The notes: generated by a model not told the origin, from the letters alone. Positions 15,323 to 24,303 are shown, counted from the first letter of the stretch. The stretch is 64,000 nt of DNA from Blastomonas ursincola (GCF_013607875.1 NZ_VDES01000003.1:537374-601373); one strand, 5' to 3'. Translations and numbers: made by a program.

Positions 15323-15352
15323 CCTCTCTCCCACTTATTCACCCGTCACGAA
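15323..15352 (-). promoter_or_regulatory. Leader element shared by ParB-like and DUF932 genes (copy 2)
   Basis: Second copy of the CCTCTCTC - GTCACGAA pair, with identical spacing, 30 nt before the DUF932 start. The wider leaders also share further patches, so both genes probably have the same control. Confidence 0.55.
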
Positions 15353-15534
15353 AACCGGTCCGCACTCTCACTCTCAGGGGGTGTTGCGGGGTCTCCCCGC
15401 AGAAGGGGCCGGCTGAGACCTTGGGCTCGGCCGCAGGGGAAGGCTTTCCCCCAATCGCGTCCAACCTTGGCGGACGACGGTCTGTATGGAGGGCCGGAGA
15501 ACCGTAGTTCAGGCTTTCAGTAGCGTCGTCTTGG

Positions 15535-16491
15535 TCAGGAGACCTTTTCTCGCAGCCAGGAAGAGAGGCCGGCGTCGAGCACCATGCGAGAAAGCTTTCG
15601 CGGACCAAGAAGTATGACGCCTGCCGGACCGTTTTCCTCTGCGATGTCGCCGGTGTGCCAGACGAAGAACATCCGGTCATAAGCATCGGCCTCTGCCAAG
15701 CGGGCGACATACTCGTTCAAGGCCGCGGTTGTGGCCTGCGATTTGACCTGAACGAAAGCGCGCTCGGCTGTGCTGGGCAAGATGAGCTCCAGGTCCACAG
15801 TCTTCTGCGTGCGTCCGACCTGGCTCACCCGGCGCCAACCGCTGGTCGAGAAAACGAGATCGACGAGGAGCTCGAAGTCCTGCCAGGTGAGAAGTCGCAT
15901 CAGCTCCCCGATCGCCGTCATCAGCGCACGTTCGGCCTCTTCGGCGGCGGCGACCTCGGGGGAGAGCTGATCGCTGAGCTTTCGCAAGAGATAGTCTCCC
16001 GCCCGAACATCGCAGATCGTCCCCCGGAACATCTGCACCTTCAGCAGACGTCCCGATAGCCGGTCGGCCGAGAGCAGGGTGCCGTTGACGCTTGTGTTGC
16101 GCCATCCTTCCGCGGTTTGACGACGGTGGCTGCGATCATCGAGCAATTCGACAGGCCCGCTGGGTCGGCACCAATACAGGAGTCCACCGACGAACGTGAT
16201 GAAGATCGAATGCTCGTCGGCCTCGTAATAGGCTCGGATCTGATTGACATCACGGGTCGCGGTGCCGGCATCACCACGGATGGTTTTCATTGCCTCCCAG
16301 ACACCTTGCCAGTCGCCGCGAGCACACAGGTCGTGCGGCGCCTCTCGATAGCCGAACCGCAGGACGCCATCGCGCAGGCTTTCGGCCTCCCAGTCTCCGC
16401 CGCGACCGAGCTTTATATAGTAGAGATGTGAAGCGGCGACGGGGGAACGCTGATCTTCGATCGTTGGGGAAGGCGAGCGACCTAACGTCAT
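15535..16491 (-). CDS. Restriction-endonuclease-like protein (Mrr-type core), third gene of Type III operon
   Basis: The 318-aa protein has an N-terminal domain (SHLYYIKLGRGGDWEAESL, FGYREAPHDL) of unknown type and a C-terminal nuclease-like core from about residue 200: LTWQDFELLVDLVFSTSGWR, QKTVDLELILP and RAFVQVKSQAT, fitting a PD-(D/E)xK fold of the Mrr kind with VD...QVKS as the active-site residues. Its start lies 19 nt after the Res stop on the same strand, so it is probably co-transcribed with mod and res. Canonical Type III systems do not need this gene. It may be an extra effector, or an unrelated restriction gene caught in the same operon. Confidence 0.75.
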   Translation of the reverse strand: MTLGRSPSPTIEDQRSPVAASHLYYIKLGRGGDWEAESLRDGVLRFGYREAPHDLCARGDWQGVWEAMKTIRGDAGTATRDVNQIRAYYEADEHSIFITFVGGLLYWCRPSGPVELLDDRSHRRQTAEGWRNTSVNGTLLSADRLSGRLLKVQMFRGTICDVRAGDYLLRKLSDQLSPEVAAAEEAERALMTAIGELMRLLTWQDFELLVDLVFSTSGWRRVSQVGRTQKTVDLELILPSTAERAFVQVKSQATTAALNEYVARLAEADAYDRMFFVWHTGDIAEENGPAGVILLGPRKLSRMVLDAGLSSWLREKVS

Positions 16492-16510
16492 ATTGCTGCG
16501 TCGTACCCTC

Positions 16511-18868
16511 TCATTTGGTCTCCAGCGCCTTCTTAACGGCTGAGGCTACATCCGCGTGGGTCGTGCAACGGATCTGACCGGTTGTTGTCATTCGCCACAC
16601 GGAAAATCCGGAACTGCTTGTCTGCTTCATGGTCTCTGCTGACCACGTCCCGTCAGTAATAAACCGAACCAAAATGCGTTGCTGCCCCTTCTCATCCCGG
16701 ATCGCCAACAGCTTGCGGCCAGCTTCCGTTTGAAGGAGAAACCCACCTTTAGGATCGATCGCTACGATTTTCTTGTCCTTCCAGACAAGGAAATCAGGAA
16801 AAAAGCGCCGGCTCTCGCCCTTGTCTAGGAGGGGAATTGAGTATCCCCCGTTCACCGGGTTGCGGACCCAGGTGTGTCCCGTACCGTCGATCTCGTGCGC
16901 TACCGCAAGTTCCGGCGTGTTGAGATCGCTATAGCTCTCATGGACCGAGTTATTGAATCTGTGGGTGGCATCTGGACGAACGTACACTGCCCCTACGGTG
17001 TAAGGATTCGAATCCTCAAATGCCAATTCTGCATGAGACAGGTATGTGTCGACGAGCCGTTCGGCATCCTCGCGTAACTGTTGAGCGGCGACACTCGTGA
17101 TCTCTACGCGGGCTTCAAACTTTGGGTCGGCCCAGTCGATCGTCTTGACGGCTTCGGGATATCGAGACTGCATGTGTCGCCGAACAAGCCAGCGCGCAAT
17201 AACGCGGTTGGAGTGATCTTTGACGTGTGTCTCGATTGAGGGTTTGGAGCCGTCACCGATTTGTTGAATCGCGCGAGTTAGCTCGCCTGCACCCTGAACA
17301 TTCACGGAATCGGTAGTGTAGTCGTGGATCGACGAGATGGCTTTGGTAAGTGGATCAACGGACTCGTCGGCATCTATGTGGATTTCTGGAATGGTGAGGC
17401 TTTGCTTCGGCTCGATACGCGAGCGTCGCCGGTCACGTGCATCGCTGAAACCCTCCAGCTTCACGTCGGGCATTTCTGAAGCGATCTTGCGTCTAACCAC
17501 CTCGAGTATTTTCGGGAATTCCTGCTTACTGTCGATGCGAATGTAGAAATTCGCCGTATTCAACAATGGGTCCGGGTAATGACGGGCTCCAGGCTGACGC
17601 AAAACGCGACCGATGACCTGTTCGACTTGAAGAGCCGATCCCATAGACTTATCGATATAGGCAAAGCAGCAGGCCGGATCGTCCCAACCCTCCTGAAGGC
17701 TCTGGTTGAAGATGATATGCCGGTAGGCTCCCTGCGAGAATACGGCGAAGTCGTCCTCTCCGCCTGAGAAGAGGGTGAACCCTTCCGGAGCAGGATAGTC
17801 CTTTTGATTCATTTTCAGATCGCAATAGAGCGCGATCTCGTCTGCAGGGATGCCTTTTTCTTCGGTCAGGTACCGCCAGATTAGGATGGGAGGCGCCTTG
17901 CGTTGGTTAAACGGCCGATGAGGGTTATCGGCGGTTCCATCATCCTGACTGATGTTCGTACGGCAGACGTAGATCGCCTTCGGAAGGAAGCCGGCTTCGA
18001 GTTCGTCCGCTTTGAGCGTGGCGAGCTGGAAGTCTTCGATCATGTCATTGAGAGTGGTCTCCATCTCGGTGTCGTAGCCGCCGAGGACGATCTGTCGTTT
18101 CACCAAGCCAGCGTCGACGGGTTCCTTTGATCTGATGGCGGTGATCAAGCAGCGCGACGGACTATCTTCGGGATCAGAGATGGCCTCTGCATTCCAACCT
18201 ACCTGCTTAAGCCGGTCGATAATCTGTCCTAGCTTGCCCGGCGTGCGCATCGTCGCTGACGCTGCCAGGATAATGTCCGGTTCAAGTTCTAGGAGCAGAT
18301 CCGTCTGCTGATCGGATAAATTGTGTGCTTCATCATAGACGATGATCAGCGGGCGCCGCTCCGATGCACTAGGCGCTTTCCTCTCAGCGAGAATTTCCCA
18401 AAGCGCTCCGTCGTTCTCGTCCTCGTCCTTCTGGTGGACTTTGAGTTTGCCGTCGCCTTTCGATTTCTGATTGAAGCTACCTACCGTAGCCAGCAGGATG
18501 CACGCCTGCGTGTCGTCTTGGATTTGATCCACCTTGGCTTCACTTAGGTAGCCGGTGGTAAGCTGGGGGATCAGATGCTCGTATTTCCCACCCGCCTCAA
18601 AGTTCGCGAACGTCTGATCGACGACGGCTTTGGATTTGGAGATCCACAGCACGATTGGCTCGAGCTGCATGCCCGCTCGCAGTAACGAAACCGTATCGGC
18701 GAGGATGGCCGTCTTGCCGGATCCGGTCAGCGACGCGAGTGCTTGATAGAACGGCGTCGGCCACCCCATGTACTCGATAGGCCGCTTCTTGTCGGTGACC
18801 AGGAGCCCGTAGCGAGCCACAATTTGCTGGGAGGCTTTCGTTTGAAAGGGAAGTAGTTCGATGCTCAC
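16511..18868 (-). CDS. res: Type III restriction endonuclease Res subunit
   Basis: The 785-aa protein has an SF2 helicase core: Walker A as LASLTGSGKTAIL (about residue 46-55), YDEAHNL box (about 180), ILAASATMRTP, and QVEQVIGRVLRQPGARHYPD as motif VI. The C-terminus has SRRFFPDFLVWKDKKIVAIDPKGG, the PD-(D/E)xK endonuclease of Type III Res proteins (about 690). With Mod it cuts DNA beside unmodified sites after ATP-driven sliding. Translation starts at GTG 18868, 23 nt after the mod stop. The DNA here is visibly less GC-rich than the backbone and the core genome, which fits separate acquisition. Confidence 0.93.
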   Translation of the reverse strand: MSIELLPFQTKASQQIVARYGLLVTDKKRPIEYMGWPTPFYQALASLTGSGKTAILADTVSLLRAGMQLEPIVLWISKSKAVVDQTFANFEAGGKYEHLIPQLTTGYLSEAKVDQIQDDTQACILLATVGSFNQKSKGDGKLKVHQKDEDENDGALWEILAERKAPSASERRPLIIVYDEAHNLSDQQTDLLLELEPDIILAASATMRTPGKLGQIIDRLKQVGWNAEAISDPEDSPSRCLITAIRSKEPVDAGLVKRQIVLGGYDTEMETTLNDMIEDFQLATLKADELEAGFLPKAIYVCRTNISQDDGTADNPHRPFNQRKAPPILIWRYLTEEKGIPADEIALYCDLKMNQKDYPAPEGFTLFSGGEDDFAVFSQGAYRHIIFNQSLQEGWDDPACCFAYIDKSMGSALQVEQVIGRVLRQPGARHYPDPLLNTANFYIRIDSKQEFPKILEVVRRKIASEMPDVKLEGFSDARDRRRSRIEPKQSLTIPEIHIDADESVDPLTKAISSIHDYTTDSVNVQGAGELTRAIQQIGDGSKPSIETHVKDHSNRVIARWLVRRHMQSRYPEAVKTIDWADPKFEARVEITSVAAQQLREDAERLVDTYLSHAELAFEDSNPYTVGAVYVRPDATHRFNNSVHESYSDLNTPELAVAHEIDGTGHTWVRNPVNGGYSIPLLDKGESRRFFPDFLVWKDKKIVAIDPKGGFLLQTEAGRKLLAIRDEKGQQRILVRFITDGTWSAETMKQTSSSGFSVWRMTTTGQIRCTTHADVASAVKKALETK

Positions 18869-18891
18869 GCGGCGGTCTCCTCGCCGGCATC

Positions 18892-20847
18892 TTACGTCGA
18901 TCCGACTCCATAGGGGTGTAGCGCTTCGTTAAACCCCAGCGCATCAAGGATGCGATTCGGAATCTGGTAAAATTCGACGTTGGGGCCGCTGTACGTCGAT
19001 ATCCGCGCATAGACGTGAAACGGTTGTGTCAGCCCCTCAGCCTTCGCCTCCGCGGCGATGGCTCGGAACGACGCGCGATTCAGCACCGAAGCCTGATCCG
19101 GACCGTTCCAAATTAGAAAGAAGCCTTCGCCCCGCGCGCTTTTCGCAAACAGATACGAGTGCGTCCCTGCGGGCAAGCGTCTCAGATGTGCAGCAGCCCT
19201 ATCCTTCTGATCCCAGTAAGAGGTCAGCAGCAGGTCCACCATTTCTTCTCGCTCAAGTGCCAAAACTGCCGCAGCGTCGACCTGCGACATGAGTTTCGAG
19301 AACCGAAAGCCGCTCGAAAGCGGCGCTGCAGAGATCGCTGAGACACCCTTCTTGTTGACACGCTCTCCCGTTACGGCGCGCTTCAGACGTTCATAGGTAA
19401 GAGTTCGGGCATAGGCATCGCCGCGCTCCGGCCGACCCTGCTCGATAAGTAAGAACCGCCGATCGGCTCCCGATTCAGCATTTAGTTCCATGATCGCATG
19501 CGCGGTGGTGCCCGACCCTGCGAAGGGATCGAGCACGATACCAGTGGGCGGGCACCAAATTTGAATGATCTTTTTGATCAGCTTCATAGGTTTGACAGTT
19601 TCAAACCCATGACCCGGACCGACGATCGATGTAAGTTCGTTAATGCCAATCTGACTATGGCCGGAATGCTCGTGATCCCATGAGGTCGTGCCGATGTCTA
19701 ACGGCTCCTCGTAGTCATCGTCAGACCAGTATGTCGTCGGAACAATCCCCTGTTTGACGTCCTTCAAATACTTCTTCATGCCGAACGTGCCCTGACCATC
19801 GTCACGCCAATGCGCAGCAGGCCAGACGCCGGACCTTATCTTTTCAGCAGCCTTACGGGCGGCTTTCAGCGCTTTGTGCTCGGTCGAAAACGACTTTTCG
19901 GTCGGTATCGGAGCACCGGTAATGAGCAAAGCCTTCTGGCGGCCATCGCCTATATCGCGCTCGACATACTTCGATCCCCATGTCTCCAAATATGCCTTCA
20001 TTCGCCGCTTTTCCGAGCCCCAGTGGCGACCCGCGGTGGGATAGTGGAGCTGGCCAGTGAATGGCGATTGAATCGCGTAGATCATGGACAGATGAGTCTC
20101 CTCACCACGCGCGGTTAAATCGCCCGGCTTCCATGGATGGGGATCTCCGTCACGCGAGAGGTAGCGCTTGTCCATCTCCTCAGTGCGCGGGAGGAGTGCA
20201 GTTTTCGCTCGTTCTGCGTTCTTCGCGTAAACGAGAACGTATTCTGTTGCTGTAGAGAGTTGGCGCTGATCGTTTCGCGGCGCGTATGACTTTTGCCAAT
20301 TGATTATCCCGATACGATTGGCCTCTCCGAACATCTCATCGAGCAGCATGCCCAACCGGAAGAGTTCTCGATGATCGATACAGATTGCCAAGACGCCGCC
20401 AGGTCGAAGCATCTCTTTCATCATCCAGAGGCGTGGTGTCATGAAGCGGAGCCACTTGGAATGCCTTGAGCCGTCATCCGCGGGAACTAACTTTCCCAGG
20501 TCAGGATCGTTCGGATCCTCGTCCCAGCGATCGTTGTACCGAAAATCCAAGCCGGTATTGTAAGGAGGATCGGTTAGGACTAGGTCCACTTGGCCGCGGT
20601 ACTTGTACAGACTGACCAGCGCTTGAAGGTTTTCGCCTTCGAGAAGGATATTCTCTGACTGCTGTATTTCGGAGCCAACGCACAGCTTCTTTTCGATCCG
20701 CTGGGACCGAGGCTTCAACTGTCGAATAATCTGCCACGGAGGGGTCTGACCCGGGTATGTCAGCCGGATGCCGCCAATGTCCACGCCGTCGCGCTCAAGC
20801 AACACTCGGATGAGGTCTTCGCGGCTCAGTTTGTTGTAATCAGTCAT
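18892..20847 (-). CDS. mod: Type III DNA methyltransferase Mod subunit
   Basis: The 651-aa protein carries the beta-class N6-adenine methyltransferase order: catalytic LVLTDPPYNTGLDF (about residue 95-105) first and the SAM-binding LDPFAGSGTTAHAI (about 437-448) later, with the Type III target-recognition insert between them. ATG 20847 with a GAGGA ribosome site is chosen over a TTG 15 nt upstream. Mod is the specificity and modification subunit for the Res next door; alone it can act as a DNA methyltransferase. No simple repeat that would make the gene phase-variable is visible. Confidence 0.93.
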   Translation of the reverse strand: MTDYNKLSREDLIRVLLERDGVDIGGIRLTYPGQTPPWQIIRQLKPRSQRIEKKLCVGSEIQQSENILLEGENLQALVSLYKYRGQVDLVLTDPPYNTGLDFRYNDRWDEDPNDPDLGKLVPADDGSRHSKWLRFMTPRLWMMKEMLRPGGVLAICIDHRELFRLGMLLDEMFGEANRIGIINWQKSYAPRNDQRQLSTATEYVLVYAKNAERAKTALLPRTEEMDKRYLSRDGDPHPWKPGDLTARGEETHLSMIYAIQSPFTGQLHYPTAGRHWGSEKRRMKAYLETWGSKYVERDIGDGRQKALLITGAPIPTEKSFSTEHKALKAARKAAEKIRSGVWPAAHWRDDGQGTFGMKKYLKDVKQGIVPTTYWSDDDYEEPLDIGTTSWDHEHSGHSQIGINELTSIVGPGHGFETVKPMKLIKKIIQIWCPPTGIVLDPFAGSGTTAHAIMELNAESGADRRFLLIEQGRPERGDAYARTLTYERLKRAVTGERVNKKGVSAISAAPLSSGFRFSKLMSQVDAAAVLALEREEMVDLLLTSYWDQKDRAAAHLRRLPAGTHSYLFAKSARGEGFFLIWNGPDQASVLNRASFRAIAAEAKAEGLTQPFHVYARISTYSGPNVEFYQIPNRILDALGFNEALHPYGVGST

Positions 20848-21002
20848 TTTTTTCCTCAACAAAGCCGGACCGCGCCTGCTCTTGAATTATCGCGAACCTC
20901 ATGTCCGTCTGCCGCTCGGCTCGTCGCACCTGGATAAATCGCGACCGCTCGCAGTAGAACATAACATGAACAAATGTGGTTGGCTATTCTCCCGCGCACA
21001 GA

Positions 21003-21986
21003 TCAAGTTCCATCCTCGGCCTGGCTAGGAGGCCTATGCGCGACGGACTCGAAGCCGAACACCGCAGGCACCTTCTCGCCCTTGACGGGCTCACGGCCGG
21101 TCAGGTTCTCGACCTTGACGCTCGGATGGCCGTGCTGGGCCTGGTACGGCGCCCCGGGAGTGGGGAAGGGGGTGAGTGTCAGCGGTACGCCGTCAATACA
21201 CTTGTCCTGGGACAGCGAGGGCAGGAAGACCTGCAGCACCTCATTGCCGTAGGCGAAGGTGAAGAAGGCATAGGGGACGGTATCGACGCCGGCTCGTCGG
21301 CGCATGAGCATGAGTACGATGAGATCATTGCGCATTGGCCCGCGGATGAAGGTCCGGAAAACTGGGAATTCGGCGACGAAGTTGCGCGTGTGATCGGTGT
21401 CGCGAATCCAGTCGAAGGTTTCGCGGAAATGTTGCGTCTCGATGTCCGGGATCAGGGTGAGACCGATTTTGACGAGGCCCTTCAACGCAGCCACCGGGAC
21501 ATACGTGTCGCGGTGCAACTCAAAGCGAACCTGTTTCGCCTCTTCGTCGATCTCGAAGAAGGGGTCGTCCTCATATTCCTTCAACTGGAAGCCGCCGTCT
21601 GCGTGCTCCAACCGCCAGCCCTGGCCTGGACCCGGCTTCTTGATCGTCGGTACGCCGTTCCGCCCTTTGATGCGGGATAGAGTGCGCATCGGCTTGGACC
21701 AATTGCCGAGGTGGTTCTCGATGCCTTCGCCAAATAGGTGATTGCAGGCGTCACATTCGTAGTTGCTGAACAGGCCCGTATTGCCGAACGCAGCCGGTAG
21801 TGCGTGGGCCTCGTCCCTAAAAGTGACTTCCGGTTCGTCCTTGCCGCAGAAACGGCAATGCCTTGGTCGCTCGGGGCTACCGAGCATGAGTTTCATGCCG
21901 GGTTGAAGGAAGATCGGGTCAGCGCCAGCATAGTGCTTATCGTAAAAGTCGGCAGCGGCGACGGTTGCAGCGGGAAGCTCGGTCAT
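21003..21986 (-). CDS. HNH-type nuclease-like protein of unknown role
   Basis: The 327-aa protein has an N-terminal zinc/HNH-like module: HCRFCGKDEPEVTF, then EAHALPAAFGNTGLFSNYEC and DACNHLFGEGIENHLGNW, which fits the HNH_5-type CxxC...EH.P...CxxCN...IE pattern. The middle and C-terminal parts (about residues 110-327) match nothing I know. It follows the 184-aa gene by 13 nt on the same strand, making a two-gene unit in the defence island. HNH proteins of this kind are often nuclease effectors of anti-phage systems; that role is inferred here from neighbours. Confidence 0.7.
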   Translation of the reverse strand: MTELPAATVAAADFYDKHYAGADPIFLQPGMKLMLGSPERPRHCRFCGKDEPEVTFRDEAHALPAAFGNTGLFSNYECDACNHLFGEGIENHLGNWSKPMRTLSRIKGRNGVPTIKKPGPGQGWRLEHADGGFQLKEYEDDPFFEIDEEAKQVRFELHRDTYVPVAALKGLVKIGLTLIPDIETQHFRETFDWIRDTDHTRNFVAEFPVFRTFIRGPMRNDLIVLMLMRRRAGVDTVPYAFFTFAYGNEVLQVFLPSLSQDKCIDGVPLTLTPFPTPGAPYQAQHGHPSVKVENLTGREPVKGEKVPAVFGFESVAHRPPSQAEDGT

Positions 21987-21999
21987 TGGTCGGTCCCCA

Positions 22000-22554
22000 T
22001 CAGGCGCGGCGCAGCATGCGTTCTACGCGCACGCGCCGGAAACCCTGGGTGTGGACCTGCTGCCGGAGCTGCTTGATGTCGCCGACGCCAAATGCCACTG
22101 CGGCCTTCAGCGGGCTCGCGAAGGTGGCGTAATAGCTCCACCGCGCGTCGCCCGGCAGCTGCGGATTCTGCCGCCTGTCCGTAATAACGACGTCCCGAGG
22201 ATCGGTGGTGTTCCTGAAGGCGTGAAACGTGATCCAGTCGGGTCGACGATAGCGCGCCGCCTTGCTGAAGGGGACGGACTGGACCTTTACGTCGCTTTGG
22301 TCGAGCACCCAGTCGCGCTGCTCAAGGATTTGCCGGACCATGTGGCCGACCATCTGCTTGACCCGATCGACAAGGACGTCCTCTCGAAATTCAGCAAGAA
22401 GCTGTTCCCCTAGCCCCTCGACGGCGGGCTTTCCCAGTTCCGATGCTGTTTCAAGCCGAGCAACGTTTTCGGGCTGTGCAAGGAACGCCCAGATTCGCTG
22501 ACCGAGATCGGTCGCGTAGAGCGAAGCGAATTTTTCGGGGCTATAGGTCAACAT
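22000..22554 (-). CDS. Unknown 184-aa protein paired with the HNH gene
   Basis: The protein starts MLTYSPEKFASLYATDLGQR, is mostly helical in the first half (FREDVLVDRVKQMVGHMVRQ) and has a mixed second half with WITFHAFRNTTDPRDVVITD and ARWSYYATFASPLKAAVAFG. No catalytic motif or known family is apparent. It is the first gene of a two-gene unit with the HNH protein and is divergent from the AbiE operon. An inverted repeat AACCGG-10-CCGGTT lies 13 bp upstream of its start, suggesting a dedicated regulator or autoregulation. Function is unknown. Confidence 0.7.
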   Translation of the reverse strand: MLTYSPEKFASLYATDLGQRIWAFLAQPENVARLETASELGKPAVEGLGEQLLAEFREDVLVDRVKQMVGHMVRQILEQRDWVLDQSDVKVQSVPFSKAARYRRPDWITFHAFRNTTDPRDVVITDRRQNPQLPGDARWSYYATFASPLKAAVAFGVGDIKQLRQQVHTQGFRRVRVERMLRRA

Positions 22555-22566
22555 GGCGGGCTCCTT

Positions 22567-22588
22567 AACCGGGCAAATATGACCGGTT
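22567..22588. promoter_or_regulatory. Inverted repeat before the HNH-unit (operator candidate)
   Basis: AACCGG (22567-22572) and CCGGTT (22583-22588) with a 10-bp spacer lie 13 bp before the start of the 184-aa gene. Spacer length matches the repeat before the AbiEi-like gene. A second palindrome, GCCTGT-CC-ACAGGC, lies at 22615-22628 mid-way between the two divergent genes. Confidence 0.45.
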
Positions 22589-22638
22589 ATAAATGCCTGT
22601 CAACGGATCGTTGGGCCTGTCCACAGGCTGATTGCAAA

Positions 22639-22668
22639 CTGTCAGAAAACTGCGTATGTTTCTGACAG
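22639..22668. promoter_or_regulatory. Inverted repeat before abiEi-like gene (operator candidate)
   Basis: CTGTCAGAAA (22639-22648) and TTTCTGACAG (22659-22668) form a perfect 10-bp inverted repeat with a 10-bp spacer, directly upstream of and touching the ribosome site of the AbiEi-like gene. AbiEi proteins are known to repress their own operon by binding inverted repeats here. Confidence 0.7.
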
Positions 22669-22672
22669 GAGA

Positions 22673-23272
22673 ATGGCCATGCAACGGTTGACCGAACAGA
22701 TTCTTGAGCACGCGAAAGGGCTGGCAGAGGGCACGCCCGTCGCAGCTAAGAGCTTGCTTCACCTCGGGAATCGCGCCGCGGTGGATCAGGCATTGTCGCG
22801 TCTAGCCGAGCGGGCGCAGTTGATCCGGGCGGGCCGCGGCGTCTATCTCCTTCCGGTTACGAGCCGGTTCGGCACGCGGGCTCCCTCCGTGGAGCAAGCG
22901 GTCGAGGCGCTTGCCAGCCAGCGCGGGGAGATCATCGTCCCAAGTGGGGCCGCTGCCGCCAACACCCTAGGTCTCACGACACAGGTGCCGGTCCGGTCGG
23001 TCTATCTGACTTCCGGCCGCACCCGGAAGATGAGCCTCGGCAAGCAGGTCGTCGAGCTTCGCCACGCACCCCGTTGGCAGCTCGCCATGGCGCATCGGCC
23101 CGCTGGCGAGGCGGTGCGAGCCTTGGCTTGGCTTGGGCCGGAGAAGGCTGAGGCCGCCCTTCAGACACTGAAGCGGAAACTCCCCCCGGGTGCCTTCAGC
23201 GAACTGGTCGCGGTAGCGCCGCAGCTTCCGACCTGGCTGGCGCGCAGCGTGGGCAAGGCTGCATATGGCTGA
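22673..23272 (+). CDS. AbiEi-like antitoxin/regulator (DUF6088 type)
   Basis: The 199-aa protein has an N-terminal winged-helix region: VAAKSLLHLGNRAAVDQALS, RLAERAQLIRAGRGVYLLPV, followed by the AbiEi-like C-terminal part (EIIVPSGAAAANTLGLTTQV, VYLTSGRTRKMSLGKQVVEL). In Type IV AbiE systems this protein both represses the operon and counters the AbiEii nucleotidyltransferase toxin without forming a complex. Its stop overlaps the AbiEii start by 8 nt. A perfect inverted repeat sits before it. It heads a five-gene operon that continues into Gabija-like genes, so it may regulate all of them. Confidence 0.88.
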   Translation: MAMQRLTEQILEHAKGLAEGTPVAAKSLLHLGNRAAVDQALSRLAERAQLIRAGRGVYLLPVTSRFGTRAPSVEQAVEALASQRGEIIVPSGAAAANTLGLTTQVPVRSVYLTSGRTRKMSLGKQVVELRHAPRWQLAMAHRPAGEAVRALAWLGPEKAEAALQTLKRKLPPGAFSELVAVAPQLPTWLARSVGKAAYG

Positions 23273-24281
23273 TCCCTTTCTCCACCTCCCGATCGAGGAT
23301 CGGCGTGAGGCGCTCGGCGTCGCGGCCGATCGGTCTGGCCGGCCGGCGCATCTTCTCGAGAAGGACGTGTGGGTGGTCTGGGCCCTCGCCACCCTTTACG
23401 GCTCGGCGCTCGGCGAACATCTGGTATTCAAGGGCGGTACGTCGCTGTCCAAGGCCTATCAGGTCATCCGTCGGTTTTCTGAGGATGTCGACCTGACTTA
23501 CGACATCCGGGCGATTGCACCTGATCTGGTGGGCGAAAACGGCGAAGCGCTGCCGAAGACCCGTAGCGAGGAAAAACGCTGGTCCAGCGAGGTGCGCAAG
23601 CGCCTACCCGAGTGGGTTGAAGGAAGCGTTCAGCCGATCATCGCAGAGGCGCTCGCGGCTGAAGCTTTGGCGGCCACCATCCGCGTCGAAGGCGAGAAGC
23701 TGTTCATCGATTACGAGGCGGCGACGGCTGGCTCCGGCTATGTGGCGCCGAGCGTGATGCTCGAATTCGGCGCGCGATCGACGGGCGAGCCCGCGAGCTT
23801 GCGCGACATCGCCTGCGACGCGTCTGGTCTGGTCGAGGGCGTGACATTTCCCACTGCTCGTCCACGCGTGATGCATGCGGAGCGGACCTTCTGGGAAAAG
23901 GCGACGGCCATTCATGTCTTCTGCTTGCAGGAGCGGCTGCGCGGCGATCGCTTTGCTCGTCACTGGCACGATGTCGCGCGATTGGACGAAGCCGGTTTTG
24001 CGGCGTCCGCCGTCGCTGATCGCGACCTGGCGAACGCAGTCGCGCGGCACAAGACCATGTTCTTCGCCGAGAAGGCGGCCGATCGGACACCCGTCGACTA
24101 CGCGGCGGCCGTCAACGGCGGGCTGCGGCTTGTGCCCGGAGGCGATGGTCTGAAGGCGCTGGAGGAGGACTACGCCCGCATGGTCGATGACGGGCTTCTT
24201 CTGGAAGACGCCGAGCCTTTCGACGCGCTCATGGCGCGATGTGCCGATATCGCCGAGCGAGCCAATCGCGTCCGCGAATAG
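23265..24281 (+). CDS. AbiEii/AbiGii-family nucleotidyltransferase toxin
   Basis: The 338-aa protein has the nucleotidyltransferase signature LVFKGGTSLSKAY (about residue 47-59) followed by RRFSEDVDLTYDI (about 66-78), plus the later conserved VMLEFGARST and TFWEKATAIHV blocks. AbiEii toxins use NTPs to modify cellular targets, in known homologues tRNA acceptor ends, and stop growth during phage infection. It is full length with all motifs intact. It overlaps the antitoxin gene by 8 nt and ends 22 nt before the GajA-like start, so toxin and nuclease-helicase genes probably share one transcript. Confidence 0.92.
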   Translation: MADPFLHLPIEDRREALGVAADRSGRPAHLLEKDVWVVWALATLYGSALGEHLVFKGGTSLSKAYQVIRRFSEDVDLTYDIRAIAPDLVGENGEALPKTRSEEKRWSSEVRKRLPEWVEGSVQPIIAEALAAEALAATIRVEGEKLFIDYEAATAGSGYVAPSVMLEFGARSTGEPASLRDIACDASGLVEGVTFPTARPRVMHAERTFWEKATAIHVFCLQERLRGDRFARHWHDVARLDEAGFAASAVADRDLANAVARHKTMFFAEKAADRTPVDYAAAVNGGLRLVPGGDGLKALEEDYARMVDDGLLLEDAEPFDALMARCADIAERANRVRE

Positions 24282-24303
24282 AAAGAAATGGGGGGACGGC
24301 ACC

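Noticed and set aside
20848-21002. Small gene between mod and the HNH gene
   Set aside because: No frame with a start, ribosome site and protein-like content; probably the mod promoter region.
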